In this document: positions 1 through 6,440 of the stretch, piece after piece | Position numbering within the stretch: the first letter of the stretch is position 1 | How the letters are laid out: each line of letters begins with the position of its first letter | From: JAKZSU01 sp047517485 | GTDB lineage: Bacteria; Pseudomonadota; Alphaproteobacteria; UBA7887 | Direction of reading: 5' to 3' | NCBI GenBank assembly: GCA_047517485.1 | Contig: JAKZSU010000233.1 | Span: forward strand, 1-9,512 | Length of the DNA: 9,512 bases | Program-made: the position numbers and the translations under genes | The notes under the pieces: generated by a model | Told to the model about the DNA's origin: nothing | The model's input: the letters and a program-made list of their open reading frames with translations, nothing else | Databases searched by the model: none

Positions 1-69
1 GTGTTCATGAGCATCTCCTCGGAGAAACTCCGAAAAGTGCTCCATCCAATTCAAATCGACACCATGCAT
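1..69 (-). CDS. Possible partial coding region at left edge
   Basis: An open frame enters from the left edge on the minus strand. From the ATG at 69 it starts MHGVDLNWMEHFSEF and stays open for 23 codons to position 1. The same frame is open upstream to a GTG at 114, next to a TGA at 118-120, so the start is uncertain and could add 15 residues. The ribosome binding site ahead of either start is weak. It follows the signal-peptide gene ending at 122 on the same strand and could be the third gene of that unit. The acidic, aromatic-rich residues look protein-like, but 23 codons are too few to recognise a family. It may be spurious. Confidence 0.3.
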   Translation of the reverse strand, partial: MHGVDLNWMEHFSEFLRGDAHEH

Positions 70-94
70 TTTCGCTTCAAACCCCGCAGAAATC

Positions 95-111
95 CTGGCT
101 CTCAAAGCCAG
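95..111 (-). repeat. Short hairpin downstream of the signal-peptide gene
   Basis: Six-base arms (CTGGCT and AGCCAG) flank a 5-base loop, 11 bases after the stop codon of the 122-586 gene. No T-run follows on the minus strand, so it is not a standard intrinsic terminator. It may slow or stop transcription at the end of the unit, or be chance. Confidence 0.25.
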
Positions 112-121
112 CACCGCTCAG

Positions 122-586
122 TTAACCGGACAGCAGTGAGGTCATCCCGGTTCCAAATTCGGTTATGGTCTCTCTCCCAAGCAGCCAAAACAAACGATCT
201 TCGACCTCGCCCTCCGGATAACTCTGTCCACGTAAGAGCATTGTACCCCCTTGTCGGTTCGGATCGACATAGGCGGTATCGTAGTCGAAAACGAAATCCG
301 CGATACAATGGTATGGGACCGCATATTGCCGCCCCTTGATGCCGATTATCATCTCGTATCTAGGCGGCTCCGCTTTGTGCTTAAAAGTAGCACACTTTCG
401 AATATTGTGGTCCAAGATGGTCAGAGTTATCTTTTCGGCCGACTTTTCCCCGAGATAGCCACCGAATTTCATCGTCGTTTCATAAGACGCGCACATGACT
501 GGCGTGTTCGCCAACACTCCGTCCGCGGCCCATTGGAACACGAGCAGAAAGACGACACTAACCGTGGATGCTAATTTGAAGATCAT
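122..586 (-). CDS. Small secreted protein; candidate immunity partner
   Basis: This is a 154-residue protein of no family I recognise. The N-terminus is a classical signal peptide: a Lys at 4, a hydrophobic stretch at about 5-20, and a likely cleavage after VLA at about 26. The mature part of about 128 residues has three Cys (32, 65, 94) and no further membrane segment, so it should be periplasmic or secreted. I chose the ATG at 586 because a GTGAGA-type ribosome binding site lies about 7 bases upstream; a TTG two codons earlier (592) is possible. The gene starts 12 bases after the stop of the peptidoglycan-binding/JAMM protein and is surely co-transcribed with it. Its GC content is lower than that of the housekeeping genes. 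By position, size and export signal it could be an immunity protein guarding the periplasm against the upstream gene product. That role is inference. A plain periplasmic accessory protein is the alternative. Confidence 0.75.
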   Translation of the reverse strand: MIFKLASTVSVVFLLVFQWAADGVLANTPVMCASYETTMKFGGYLGEKSAEKITLTILDHNIRKCATFKHKAEPPRYEMIIGIKGRQYAVPYHCIADFVFDYDTAYVDPNRQGGTMLLRGQSYPEGEVEDRLFWLLGRETITEFGTGMTSLLSG

Positions 587-598
587 ATGCAAATCTCA

Positions 599-2062
599 CT
601 AATCCCGAATTGACCCCTCAGATTCCAATCGTCCCTTCCAATAAAAGACCCGATACCCGTCATAGGATCCGATCCACTCGACGTAACTTTTGCCGATCCG
701 TTCGCGATGCTTGCCAAACTCAACCGCGTTTAATTCGTCTTGATTACTTGGAAGAACGCTCTTCCAGTGCATGTGGCCCCTGCCCGCTACTTTCGTGTGA
801 TCAACATCGAGAGGCCAACCGACGTATCCTTGGCCTAACATATTGTTGGTAAGCGAACCTACAATCAAACCATCATAAAAATACCAGCCATTGTCTGCCT
901 CCCAAATCACAACACCAAGTTCCGGTATCATACCGCCGAATTCCCCGATCGCGAGGCCTTTTTCCGTTTTTTCGGGATAGTGCTCCTTCGCCAATTCGAT
1001 GGCATCACGACGTGCACTAGACCACGCCGCATTGTCAGTTCTGAATAGCGTACCAGATCTCGGCGTCGTGATTGTGCTGCCTATTCTTTCCCCAGCAAAT
1101 GTCTGTTCTCCGTCGGCAAAATATTCGGGAACGGGCTTTTTTTCCTCTTCGACTTCTACGACAAGGGCTTGGCTGTCCGCAGTCTCCACTTGAGGATCAA
1201 CCGCAAGCCCGGGCTCAGCACGTTTGGCAATCTCGACGAGGAATTCGAATTCAACTTTGCCGCTGCCTGATGTGTGCCCCCCTTTGCGGACAAGGCGGAA
1301 GCACGCGGCTAGGCAGGCTTGCGCGAGTTGGGAGCGTGGCTGGTTAACCAGACCGAGCACCGCGCGAGCCGTCGCGTCGAGCGCGGGGGCACCGACGAGC
1401 GCGGGGGTTACTTGCTGAGTGTCGAGCACCAGAATGCCGTCCCTCGCCGTCGCCTTTTTCCAACGCGGGTTGGCTTGCACCGCCTGGTGCAGGGCGCGGA
1501 GCGCCGAGTCCGGCGGCACCGCGTCCTTGCGGAATTGGTTTCGTCTGGAATCGAACCATTCGACCCCCGGGGCTTCGAGCACGACGCGGAAGCGTCCTTC
1601 GGGGATCGCCGTCACATCGGCGATGTCGAGATCGAGCCCGGAACTACGGCGAATCCGTTCGACGATGTCGGCGAGCGCCTTGCGATCCTCGTCCGACAAC
1701 GGGGCTTCCGTTTTGATCTTCTGCGCCGTGTTCTGTCTGGTCGGCGCGCCGGCGCCGAGGCGCCACAGGATCGCGGTGCCGCGCAACGCTCGCATCGCCT
1801 TGTGCCCCGGTGGCAGCGCCTGTTCGAGGCGATTGATCTCGGCGCCGGACTGGTTGAGCCGCCCGGTCGGCGGCATGCGGTTGGCGGCTTGAAACGCCGC
1901 GATCGCGTCCTCCACCGGCTTGCCTTTGCGGCCATCGACCGCGCCTTGCCAGATCGGCCTGCGGTTTGCGCCGATTACCGTCGCCAGCGCGCCTTGCACC
2001 ACCGCGACGTCATGAATCTGATTGTTGCCGCCTTTGCCGACGGAGCCTGTGAGAATTGGCAT
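599..2062 (-). CDS. Peptidoglycan-binding-like protein with JAMM-type C-terminal domain (putative effector)
   Basis: This is a 487-residue soluble protein without a signal peptide. Residues about 10-85 resemble a peptidoglycan-binding fold (VVQGAL, then VEDAIAAFQAANRMPPTGRL). A long, poorly defined middle (about 120-290) is followed by an acidic linker, VVEVEEEKKP (301-310). The C-terminal domain (about 335-487) has the elements of a JAMM/JAB zinc peptidase: E374 in IGEFGG, H430 and H432 in GHMHW, S439 and D442 in SNQDE. This resembles DUF4329 and the Tox-JAB domains of polymorphic toxins. The Pro usual after the second His is replaced by Trp. I chose the ATG at 2062 because AAAGGA lies 5 bases upstream and a promoter predicts transcription starting near 2104; the longer frame starting at 2104 would have no leader. 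Codons are GC-rich in the N-terminal half and clearly less so from about 1260 down. No secretion apparatus is in view, so delivery, for example by type VI secretion, is only a guess. Confidence 0.85.
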   Translation of the reverse strand: MPILTGSVGKGGNNQIHDVAVVQGALATVIGANRRPIWQGAVDGRKGKPVEDAIAAFQAANRMPPTGRLNQSGAEINRLEQALPPGHKAMRALRGTAILWRLGAGAPTRQNTAQKIKTEAPLSDEDRKALADIVERIRRSSGLDLDIADVTAIPEGRFRVVLEAPGVEWFDSRRNQFRKDAVPPDSALRALHQAVQANPRWKKATARDGILVLDTQQVTPALVGAPALDATARAVLGLVNQPRSQLAQACLAACFRLVRKGGHTSGSGKVEFEFLVEIAKRAEPGLAVDPQVETADSQALVVEVEEEKKPVPEYFADGEQTFAGERIGSTITTPRSGTLFRTDNAAWSSARRDAIELAKEHYPEKTEKGLAIGEFGGMIPELGVVIWEADNGWYFYDGLIVGSLTNNMLGQGYVGWPLDVDHTKVAGRGHMHWKSVLPSNQDELNAVEFGKHRERIGKSYVEWIGSYDGYRVFYWKGRLESEGSIRD

Positions 2063-2110
2063 GGGGTCCTTTGCATTTTTTGAGTGTATCAAAATGAATA
2101 TCACTACTCA

Positions 2111-2139
2111 ATGATGCATATAGGGAACCGGAATGTCAA
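2111..2139 (-). promoter_or_regulatory. Sigma-70-type promoter for the effector-like operon
   Basis: Read on the minus strand, a perfect -35 box TTGACA (2139-2134) is followed, after exactly 17 bases, by CATCAT (2116-2111), which matches four of six positions of the -10 consensus. Transcription would start near 2104, giving a leader of about 40 bases to the ATG at 2062. The surrounding DNA is AT-rich. The -10 match is only moderate. Confidence 0.5.
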
Positions 2140-2183
2140 CAATACATTTACATTTTTGAACCGTTTTGGATGCTAATCAATGC

Positions 2184-2206
2184 TTCTTCGCGAATCCCGC
2201 GAAGAA
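2184..2206. repeat. Perfect 9-bp inverted repeat
   Basis: TTCTTCGCG and its exact complement CGCGAAGAA flank a 5-base loop. It lies in the AT-rich gap between the VOC gene and the effector promoter, about 45 bases upstream of the -35 box. No T-run follows on either strand. It could be an operator for the downstream unit, or a Rho-independent-like stop for the VOC operon 140 bases away. Neither role is shown. Confidence 0.4.
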
Positions 2207-2321
2207 TACTTCATCCAATTTTCGAAATTAAATCAGTGCGTTGTCAGATCTCCCGGACATAGAATCGGGGCGATATAGCGATAGGGATTTTTTTTCGCAT
2301 TTTAATGAAATATCGCGATTT

Positions 2322-2339
2322 TGGAGACAAAAGTCTCCA
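2322..2339 (-). repeat. Hairpin just after the VOC gene; possible terminator
   Basis: A 7-bp stem (TGGAGAC with GTCTCCA) closes on a 4-base loop, 6 bases past the stop of the VOC gene. On the minus strand the tail is AAAATCGCG instead of a T-run, so it is not a canonical terminator. Its position still suggests transcript 3'-end formation or stabilisation. Confidence 0.4.
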
Positions 2340-2345
2340 CAATCA

Positions 2346-2744
2346 TTACATCGTCCCCGTCGCCTTCTCGTAGTCGCTGTTGAAATTGAGCTCGACCGAG
2401 ACGCCGTCGGGGTCATTCACGAAAATTTGGAAAATGTTGGTCTTGGGCGGAGTTTGTTCGCGGTATTCGAGGCCGGCGCCGTCGAGCGCGGCGCGGGTCG
2501 CTTTCACGTTTTCCGCTTTGAGCGCGAAATGGTCGAACGGTTGGGTGTTGCCGTCGCCCGCCTCGCGGTCGGCGACCACCAGGTGGACGATGGCGTTTAG
2601 GCCGAGCTTGAGCCAGGCGCCGTCGAAGGCGAAATTGGGCCGCCACGCGGCTTCCTCCAACCCGAGCAGGCCGATATAGAAATCGCGGCTGGCTTGCAGA
2701 TCCTTGGTAACGATGGTGACGTGGTCGAGGGCTGTCGCGGGCAT
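2346..2744 (-). CDS. VOC-superfamily protein (glyoxalase/dioxygenase fold)
   Basis: This is a 132-residue single-domain protein of the vicinal oxygen chelate superfamily, which includes glyoxalase I, extradiol dioxygenases and bleomycin-resistance proteins. It has both beta-alpha-beta-beta-beta modules. The first starts LDHVTIVTKDLQASRDFY; the second starts FDHFALKAENVKATRAAL and ends in FVNDPDGVSVELNF. The metal-site positions are filled: H8, H72 and E119. H54 may be an extra ligand or substrate contact. The start at 2744 has GGAG 7 bases upstream and follows the stop of the fumarylacetoacetate-hydrolase-type gene by 14 bases, so the two form an operon. The substrate cannot be told from sequence. 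A lactoylglutathione-lyase-like or epimerase-like step on the same substrate as the upstream enzyme is plausible. Confidence 0.92.
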   Translation of the reverse strand: MPATALDHVTIVTKDLQASRDFYIGLLGLEEAAWRPNFAFDGAWLKLGLNAIVHLVVADREAGDGNTQPFDHFALKAENVKATRAALDGAGLEYREQTPPKTNIFQIFVNDPDGVSVELNFNSDYEKATGTM

Positions 2745-2758
2745 GGTGTTGCTCCGAA

Positions 2759-4000
2759 TTAGGCCAGGGTTGGGGCGGCGGCTTGCGGCGCGGCGTCGCG
2801 CTCCGTCTTGCCCTTGAGCAGGCCACGCGCGGCGAGGTTTTGCATCAGCGCCGAAATGCCGAAGTCCCACGGCGGGATGTCCTCGCAATGGGCGACCTGG
2901 TTGAACAGGCCGCCGAGCGCCGGGGTCGCCACCATCACCAGATCGCCGACCTGGTGGGTGAAGCCTTGGCCGGGCTCGCCGCGGTCCTTGGTCGGCGCGA
3001 ACATGGTGCCGGTCATCAGCACGAAGCCGTCGGGGTATTGATGGATGTCGTTGATGGTTTGGCTCGCGAGATCGGCGAAGTCGCGGCTGATCTGGCTCAG
3101 CGACGAGGTGCCCTGGAGCGAGAATTGATCGTCGCCCTCGACTGCAAGGCTGATATCGATGTCCTTGAGCACGTCGAGGGTGAAGGTGCGGTCGAACAGG
3201 CGGATGAACGGGCCGATGGCGCAGCTTGCGTTGTTGTCCTTGGCGCGGCCTAAGAGCAGCGCGCTGCGGCCCTCGACGTCGCGCAAGTTGACGTCGTTGC
3301 CCAGCGTCGCGCCGACGATCTCGCCGCGCGCGTTGACCACCAGCACCGCCTCGGGCTCGGGATTATTCCAGGTCGAGAACGCCGGAATACCGATCTGCGC
3401 GCCGAGGCCGACCGCCGACATCGGTTGCGCCTTGGTGAAAATTTCCGCGTCCGGCCCGATGCCGACCTCGAGATAGGGCGACCACAGATCGCGCTTCTGC
3501 AGCGAGGCCTTGAGCTTCATCGCGTCGTCCGAGCCCGGCTTGATGCCGCTCAACGAAGTGCCAATCTCCTTGGCGATAGTGCCGCGCACCTCTTCGGCGC
3601 GGTCGGGATCGCCCTGCGCCAGTTCCTCGATCACCCGCTCCATCAGACTGTCGAGAAAGGTGACGCCGGCGGCCTTGACCGCCTGCAGATCGATCGGCGC
3701 GAGGAACCACGGTTTGGTCTCGTCGCGGGTGGAAAACACCGAATTGGCGAGAATTTCCTCGGTACCGCCGATGCGAATGACCTCGGTGGTGTTGGCGCTG
3801 GCGAAATGCGGATCCGCCGCGTTCATCAGATCGGCGCAGGTGGGAAACGCGGCGCTGATGTCATAGACCCCGGTCTCGGCGACCACCACCACCGAGGGGC
3901 CGCCGATGCCATTGGCGTCGGGCACCCAGCAGCGGCCGATCAGCGAGCCGGCGGCGCCGTCGTCGGGCAGGACGATTTCCGCATTGAGATCGAAATCCAT
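2759..4000 (-). CDS. Fumarylacetoacetate hydrolase family enzyme
   Basis: This is a 413-residue enzyme of the FAH superfamily, which hydrolyses or dehydrates 2-keto acids using a divalent metal. The catalytic core is in the second half. E215 and E217 (NPEPEAVLVV), D236 (LGNDVNLRD) and K254 (GRAKDNN) are spaced as expected for metal and substrate binding. The closing glycine-rich strand is MTGTMFAPTKDRGEPGQGF (329-347). The N-terminal 200 residues form the family's non-catalytic domain. Length and the GNDVNLRD motif resemble 2-keto-3-deoxy-sugar-acid dehydratase-like members more than true fumarylacetoacetases, so a role in sugar-acid or aromatic catabolism is likely, substrate unknown. I start at 4000 (MDFDLN) because GGGA lies about 8 bases upstream and a longer frame would run into the divergent Panacea gene. 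A VOC gene follows in the same operon. Confidence 0.93.
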   Translation of the reverse strand: MDFDLNAEIVLPDDGAAGSLIGRCWVPDANGIGGPSVVVVAETGVYDISAAFPTCADLMNAADPHFASANTTEVIRIGGTEEILANSVFSTRDETKPWFLAPIDLQAVKAAGVTFLDSLMERVIEELAQGDPDRAEEVRGTIAKEIGTSLSGIKPGSDDAMKLKASLQKRDLWSPYLEVGIGPDAEIFTKAQPMSAVGLGAQIGIPAFSTWNNPEPEAVLVVNARGEIVGATLGNDVNLRDVEGRSALLLGRAKDNNASCAIGPFIRLFDRTFTLDVLKDIDISLAVEGDDQFSLQGTSSLSQISRDFADLASQTINDIHQYPDGFVLMTGTMFAPTKDRGEPGQGFTHQVGDLVMVATPALGGLFNQVAHCEDIPPWDFGISALMQNLAARGLLKGKTERDAAPQAAAPTLA

Positions 4001-4029
4001 TATTTTTTCCCAGGTCACCCTTTTTTTAC

Positions 4030-4076
4030 CCGGCAAGGATAGTGTGCCGGACGATGCCGCGCCACACTCGTGTGGC
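4030..4076. promoter_or_regulatory. Two inverted repeats in a divergent intergenic region
   Basis: Between the FAH-family gene (minus, starts 4000) and the Panacea gene (plus, starts about 4113) lie two dyads. CCGGCA (4030-4035) pairs with TGCCGG (4045-4050) across 9 bases. GCCACAC (4061-4067) pairs with GTGTGGC (4070-4076) across 2 bases. Their position suits operators for divergent control, but no regulator gene is next to them and no clear -35/-10 pair was identified. The T7 run at 4021-4027 is not placed to make either hairpin a terminator. Confidence 0.35.
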
Positions 4077-4112
4077 CAGGACTCGCAGAGAAATGAGGGC
4101 AAGCATGTCAGA

Positions 4113-4664
4113 GTGTCGTCCGTGACCTCCGCCGTCGACTCGAGCTTCGATGTCGCGATCTGGCTGGTCGCCCGGGCGCGCGCCGAGCGCACCGATATCA
4201 CGCCGCTTCGCCTGCAGCGGCTCTTGTACCTCGCCCAGGCCTATTTCGCCGGCTCGACCCACGGCGGCCGCTTGATGCCGTCGTTCTTTATCGCCAGCCG
4301 CGCCGGCCCGATCGAGCCCAATATCGCGCGCATTCGCGATTTGGAATCATCGATGATCGAGGTGTCCGAGCTTAGCAAGGCGGTGAGCGACTTTCTCGAG
4401 GGCATTTGGCAGGCCTTCGGGGCGCTGCCCAGCGACCGTCTCGACCAGACCGTGCTCTCCGGCGCGCCGGTCAAGGCGGCGATGCGGCTCGATCCGCCGG
4501 GCGAAATCACCATTGACTCGATGGCCGAGTTTTACGGCGGCGGCGGCACCCGGCCGCAAACGGTGACCGCGAGCGGCAATGACAAACGGGCGACGATCCC
4601 GCGCTTTCACAAGGGCCGCCCGGTCAGCAAGTGGGTGCCGGGGCAGAAGCGTAGCGCAACGTAA
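4113..4664 (+). CDS. Panacea-domain (DUF4065, SocA-like) protein
   Basis: This is a protein of about 183 residues. The Panacea/DUF4065 signature starts near residue 12: FDVAIWLVARARAERTDI, then the diagnostic TPLRLQRLLYLAQAY (30-44), then FIASRAGPIEPNI (59-71), matching the family's 'feAw.yGPv.p' element. LSGAPVKAA (115-123) fits the conserved C-terminal region. A Gly-rich, basic tail follows. The family includes SocA of Caulobacter, an antitoxin that works as a protease adaptor, and many antitoxins paired with diverse toxins. The start is uncertain. I use GTG 4113, 12 bases after GAGGGC and just ahead of the domain. GTG 4044, with AAGGA 4 bases upstream, would add 23 residues. No toxin gene adjoins it: the left neighbour is a divergent metabolic enzyme and the right one is hspQ, 89 bases on. 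Confidence 0.85.
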   Translation: MSSVTSAVDSSFDVAIWLVARARAERTDITPLRLQRLLYLAQAYFAGSTHGGRLMPSFFIASRAGPIEPNIARIRDLESSMIEVSELSKAVSDFLEGIWQAFGALPSDRLDQTVLSGAPVKAAMRLDPPGEITIDSMAEFYGGGGTRPQTVTASGNDKRATIPRFHKGRPVSKWVPGQKRSAT

Positions 4665-4753
4665 AAGCGGTCGCATGCTGGCCAATGCCGCCAAAATGGC
4701 ATAGTTTGGCGCGATAACCTTGGCGCGGCCGACTAGGACGGCGACGGAATATT

Positions 4754-5083
4754 ATGCAAGTTCGACAAGCGAAATTTCAAATCGGTGACATTGTTAAACA
4801 CCGGATTTACCCGTTTCGCGGCGTCATATTCGACGTCGATCCGGAATTCGCCAATTCCGAGGAATGGTACGATTCCATTCCCCTCGACGTGCGCCCGCGC
4901 AAGGATCAGCCGTTCTACCACCTGCTCGCGGAAAACGAAGAGACCAGCTACGTCGCCTACGTCTCGGAGCAGAACCTGTTGATCGACGATACCGGCGATC
5001 CGGTGGCGCACCCGGACACCACAGATATGTTCGACGGCCTGCGCGACGGCCGCTACGTCATCAAGCACGGATACACCAACTAA
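4754..5083 (+). CDS. hspQ: Heat shock protein HspQ
   Basis: This is a 109-residue protein of the HspQ/YccV family. The family hallmarks are present: KFQIGDIVKHRIYPFRGVIF (7-26) followed by DVDPEF, the QPFYHLLAENEE block (52-63), and YVAYVSEQNLL (66-76). In enterobacteria HspQ binds hemimethylated DNA and acts as a substrate and specificity enhancer of the Lon protease. It is cytoplasmic. Length and order match the family, and the start fits CGGA about 8 bases upstream. It lies 89 bases after the Panacea gene. I see no convincing heat-shock promoter in that gap, which contains a 6-bp dyad GCCAAA/TTTGGC (4690-4710). Confidence 0.95.
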   Translation: MQVRQAKFQIGDIVKHRIYPFRGVIFDVDPEFANSEEWYDSIPLDVRPRKDQPFYHLLAENEETSYVAYVSEQNLLIDDTGDPVAHPDTTDMFDGLRDGRYVIKHGYTN

Positions 5084-5100
5084 CCCCATCAGCGGGTTTT
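5082..5100 (+). terminator. Weak terminator-like hairpin after hspQ
   Basis: AACCC (5082-5086) can pair with GGGTT (5094-5098) across a 7-base loop, and two more Ts follow. The stem overlaps the hspQ stop codon. A 5-bp stem and short T-run make this a weak candidate. Confidence 0.25.
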
Positions 5101-5118
5101 CCTACCCCGATTTGGCCG

Positions 5119-5124
5119 TATAAT
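5119..5124 (+). promoter_or_regulatory. Candidate -10 box for the acyl-CoA dehydrogenase operon
   Basis: A perfect TATAAT lies 38 bases upstream of the first dehydrogenase ATG, in an otherwise GC-rich gap. The best -35 at suitable spacing is TTTTCC (5097-5102), a poor match. An AGGCAGG ribosome binding site follows at 5151-5157. The promoter would give a leader of about 30 bases. Confidence 0.4.
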
Positions 5125-5162
5125 GCCGCCCGATCTTCATTCACCTTTCTAGGCAGGCCGGC

Positions 5163-6359
5163 ATGGACATAGACTTTAGCGACGCCGAAAAGGCGTTTCG
5201 GGAAGAAGTGCGGGCTTTCGTCGCCGAGAGCCTGACGAGCGAGATCAGCGAGCGCATCGCCAAGGGGATCGAGATGCGGCGCGAGGATTTCGATCGCTGG
5301 CACAAGATCCTCCACGCCAAGGGATGGGTCGCGCCGGGCTGGCCGGTGGAGTACGGCGGTACCGGCTGGACCCCGGTCGAGCGCTACATGTTCGACGAAG
5401 AGCTCGCCGCCGCGTCGGCGCCGCGGGTCATGCCGTTCGGCGTCAGCATGGTCGCGCCGGTGATCTACACCTTCGGCACCGAGGCCCAGAAAGCGCACTA
5501 TCTGCCGCGCATCCTGTCCAACGAGGATTGGTGGTGTCAGGGCTACTCCGAGCCCGGCGCGGGTTCCGATCTGGCCAGTCTCCGCACCCGCGCGGTGCGC
5601 GACGGCGATCACTACGTGGTCAACGGCCAGAAGACCTGGACCACCGCCGCGCACTGGGCCAACTGGATTTTCTGTCTGGTGCGCACCAGCACCGAGGGCA
5701 AGCCGCAGGAAGGCATTTCGTTCCTGTTGATCGACATGAAGGATCCAGGGGTCTCGGTGCGGCCGATCATCACCATCGATGGCGGCCACGAAGTGAACGA
5801 CGTGTTCCTCGAGGACGTCCGGGTGCCGGTCGAGAATCTGGTCGGCGAGGAGAACAAGGGCTGGACCTACGCCAAGTTCCTGCTCAGCCACGAGCGCGCG
5901 GGCATCGCCGATGTCGGGCTTTGGAAAAATCAGATCGCCAAGCTCAAGGCGATCGCCGCCGCCGAACAGGCCAATGGCGCGCCGCTGGCCGAGGACAAAC
6001 GCTTCCGCGACAAGATTTCCGAGCTCGAGATCGACTTGATGGCGATCGAGTTCACCGAATTGCGCGCGCTGAGTAAGGCGGCGGCGGGGAAACCGCCCGG
6101 GCCGGAAGCCAATCTGCTCAAGATCCGCGGCACCGAGGTGCAGCAGCGCACCACCGAACTCGCCCTCGAGGCGATCGGCCATTACGCCAATCCCTACGTG
6201 CCCGACGCGCTCAAGGATGGCTGGAACGAAGCGCCGATCGGGCCCGAATACGCCGCGCCGATTGCGCCGCGCTACTTCAATTGGCGCAAGGCCTCGATCT
6301 ACGGCGGATCGAACGAAATCCAAAAGGGAATCATCGCCAAGATGGTTCTCGGCCTGTAG
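5163..6359 (+). CDS. Acyl-CoA dehydrogenase, catalytic (alpha) subunit of a heteromeric pair
   Basis: This is a 398-residue flavoprotein of the acyl-CoA dehydrogenase family, which introduces a double bond between C2 and C3 of an acyl-CoA and passes electrons to ETF. The N-terminal helical domain is at about 5-120. The beta domain holds GYSEPGAGSDLASL (127-140) and KTWTTAAHWANW (157-168). The C-terminal domain ends in SIYGGSNEIQKGI (378-390). The usual catalytic Glu of the YEGT motif is Gly381 here. E244 in LSHERAG sits where isovaleryl- and long-chain acyl-CoA dehydrogenases carry their base. The RxxF and QxxGGxG flavin motifs of homotetrameric enzymes are missing; GHYA stands in the second place. 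The next gene carries those motifs, so the two probably form one enzyme, as in PimC/PimD of pimelate metabolism or mycobacterial FadE28/FadE29. The substrate is unknown; a dicarboxylic, branched or ring-derived acyl-CoA is plausible. Confidence 0.95.
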   Translation: MDIDFSDAEKAFREEVRAFVAESLTSEISERIAKGIEMRREDFDRWHKILHAKGWVAPGWPVEYGGTGWTPVERYMFDEELAAASAPRVMPFGVSMVAPVIYTFGTEAQKAHYLPRILSNEDWWCQGYSEPGAGSDLASLRTRAVRDGDHYVVNGQKTWTTAAHWANWIFCLVRTSTEGKPQEGISFLLIDMKDPGVSVRPIITIDGGHEVNDVFLEDVRVPVENLVGEENKGWTYAKFLLSHERAGIADVGLWKNQIAKLKAIAAAEQANGAPLAEDKRFRDKISELEIDLMAIEFTELRALSKAAAGKPPGPEANLLKIRGTEVQQRTTELALEAIGHYANPYVPDALKDGWNEAPIGPEYAAPIAPRYFNWRKASIYGGSNEIQKGIIAKMVLGL

Positions 6360-6440
6360 ATCCAGCTTACAAATATGTCCGCCCCGCGAGGGTGACGACG
6401 AGGTCCGGCCCTGTCGGATAGGTGTTTTTGGGAGAGACCC

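Noticed and set aside
1..339. Plus-strand frame at the left edge
   Set aside because: It overlaps the signal-peptide gene on the other strand. Its translation is basic and low-complexity with no start signal.
1319..2083. Plus-strand frame of about 250 codons opposite the peptidoglycan-binding protein
   Set aside because: It is rich in Arg with no motif, while the minus-strand frame has a promoter, ribosome binding site and domains.
2063..2104. Upstream extension of the large effector-like gene to 2104
   Set aside because: The ATG at 2062 has a good ribosome binding site, and the predicted transcription start is near 2104, leaving no leader for the longer form.
3425..4042. Plus-strand frame opposite the FAH-family gene
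   Set aside because: It is antisense to a gene with clear catalytic motifs and has no recognisable domain.
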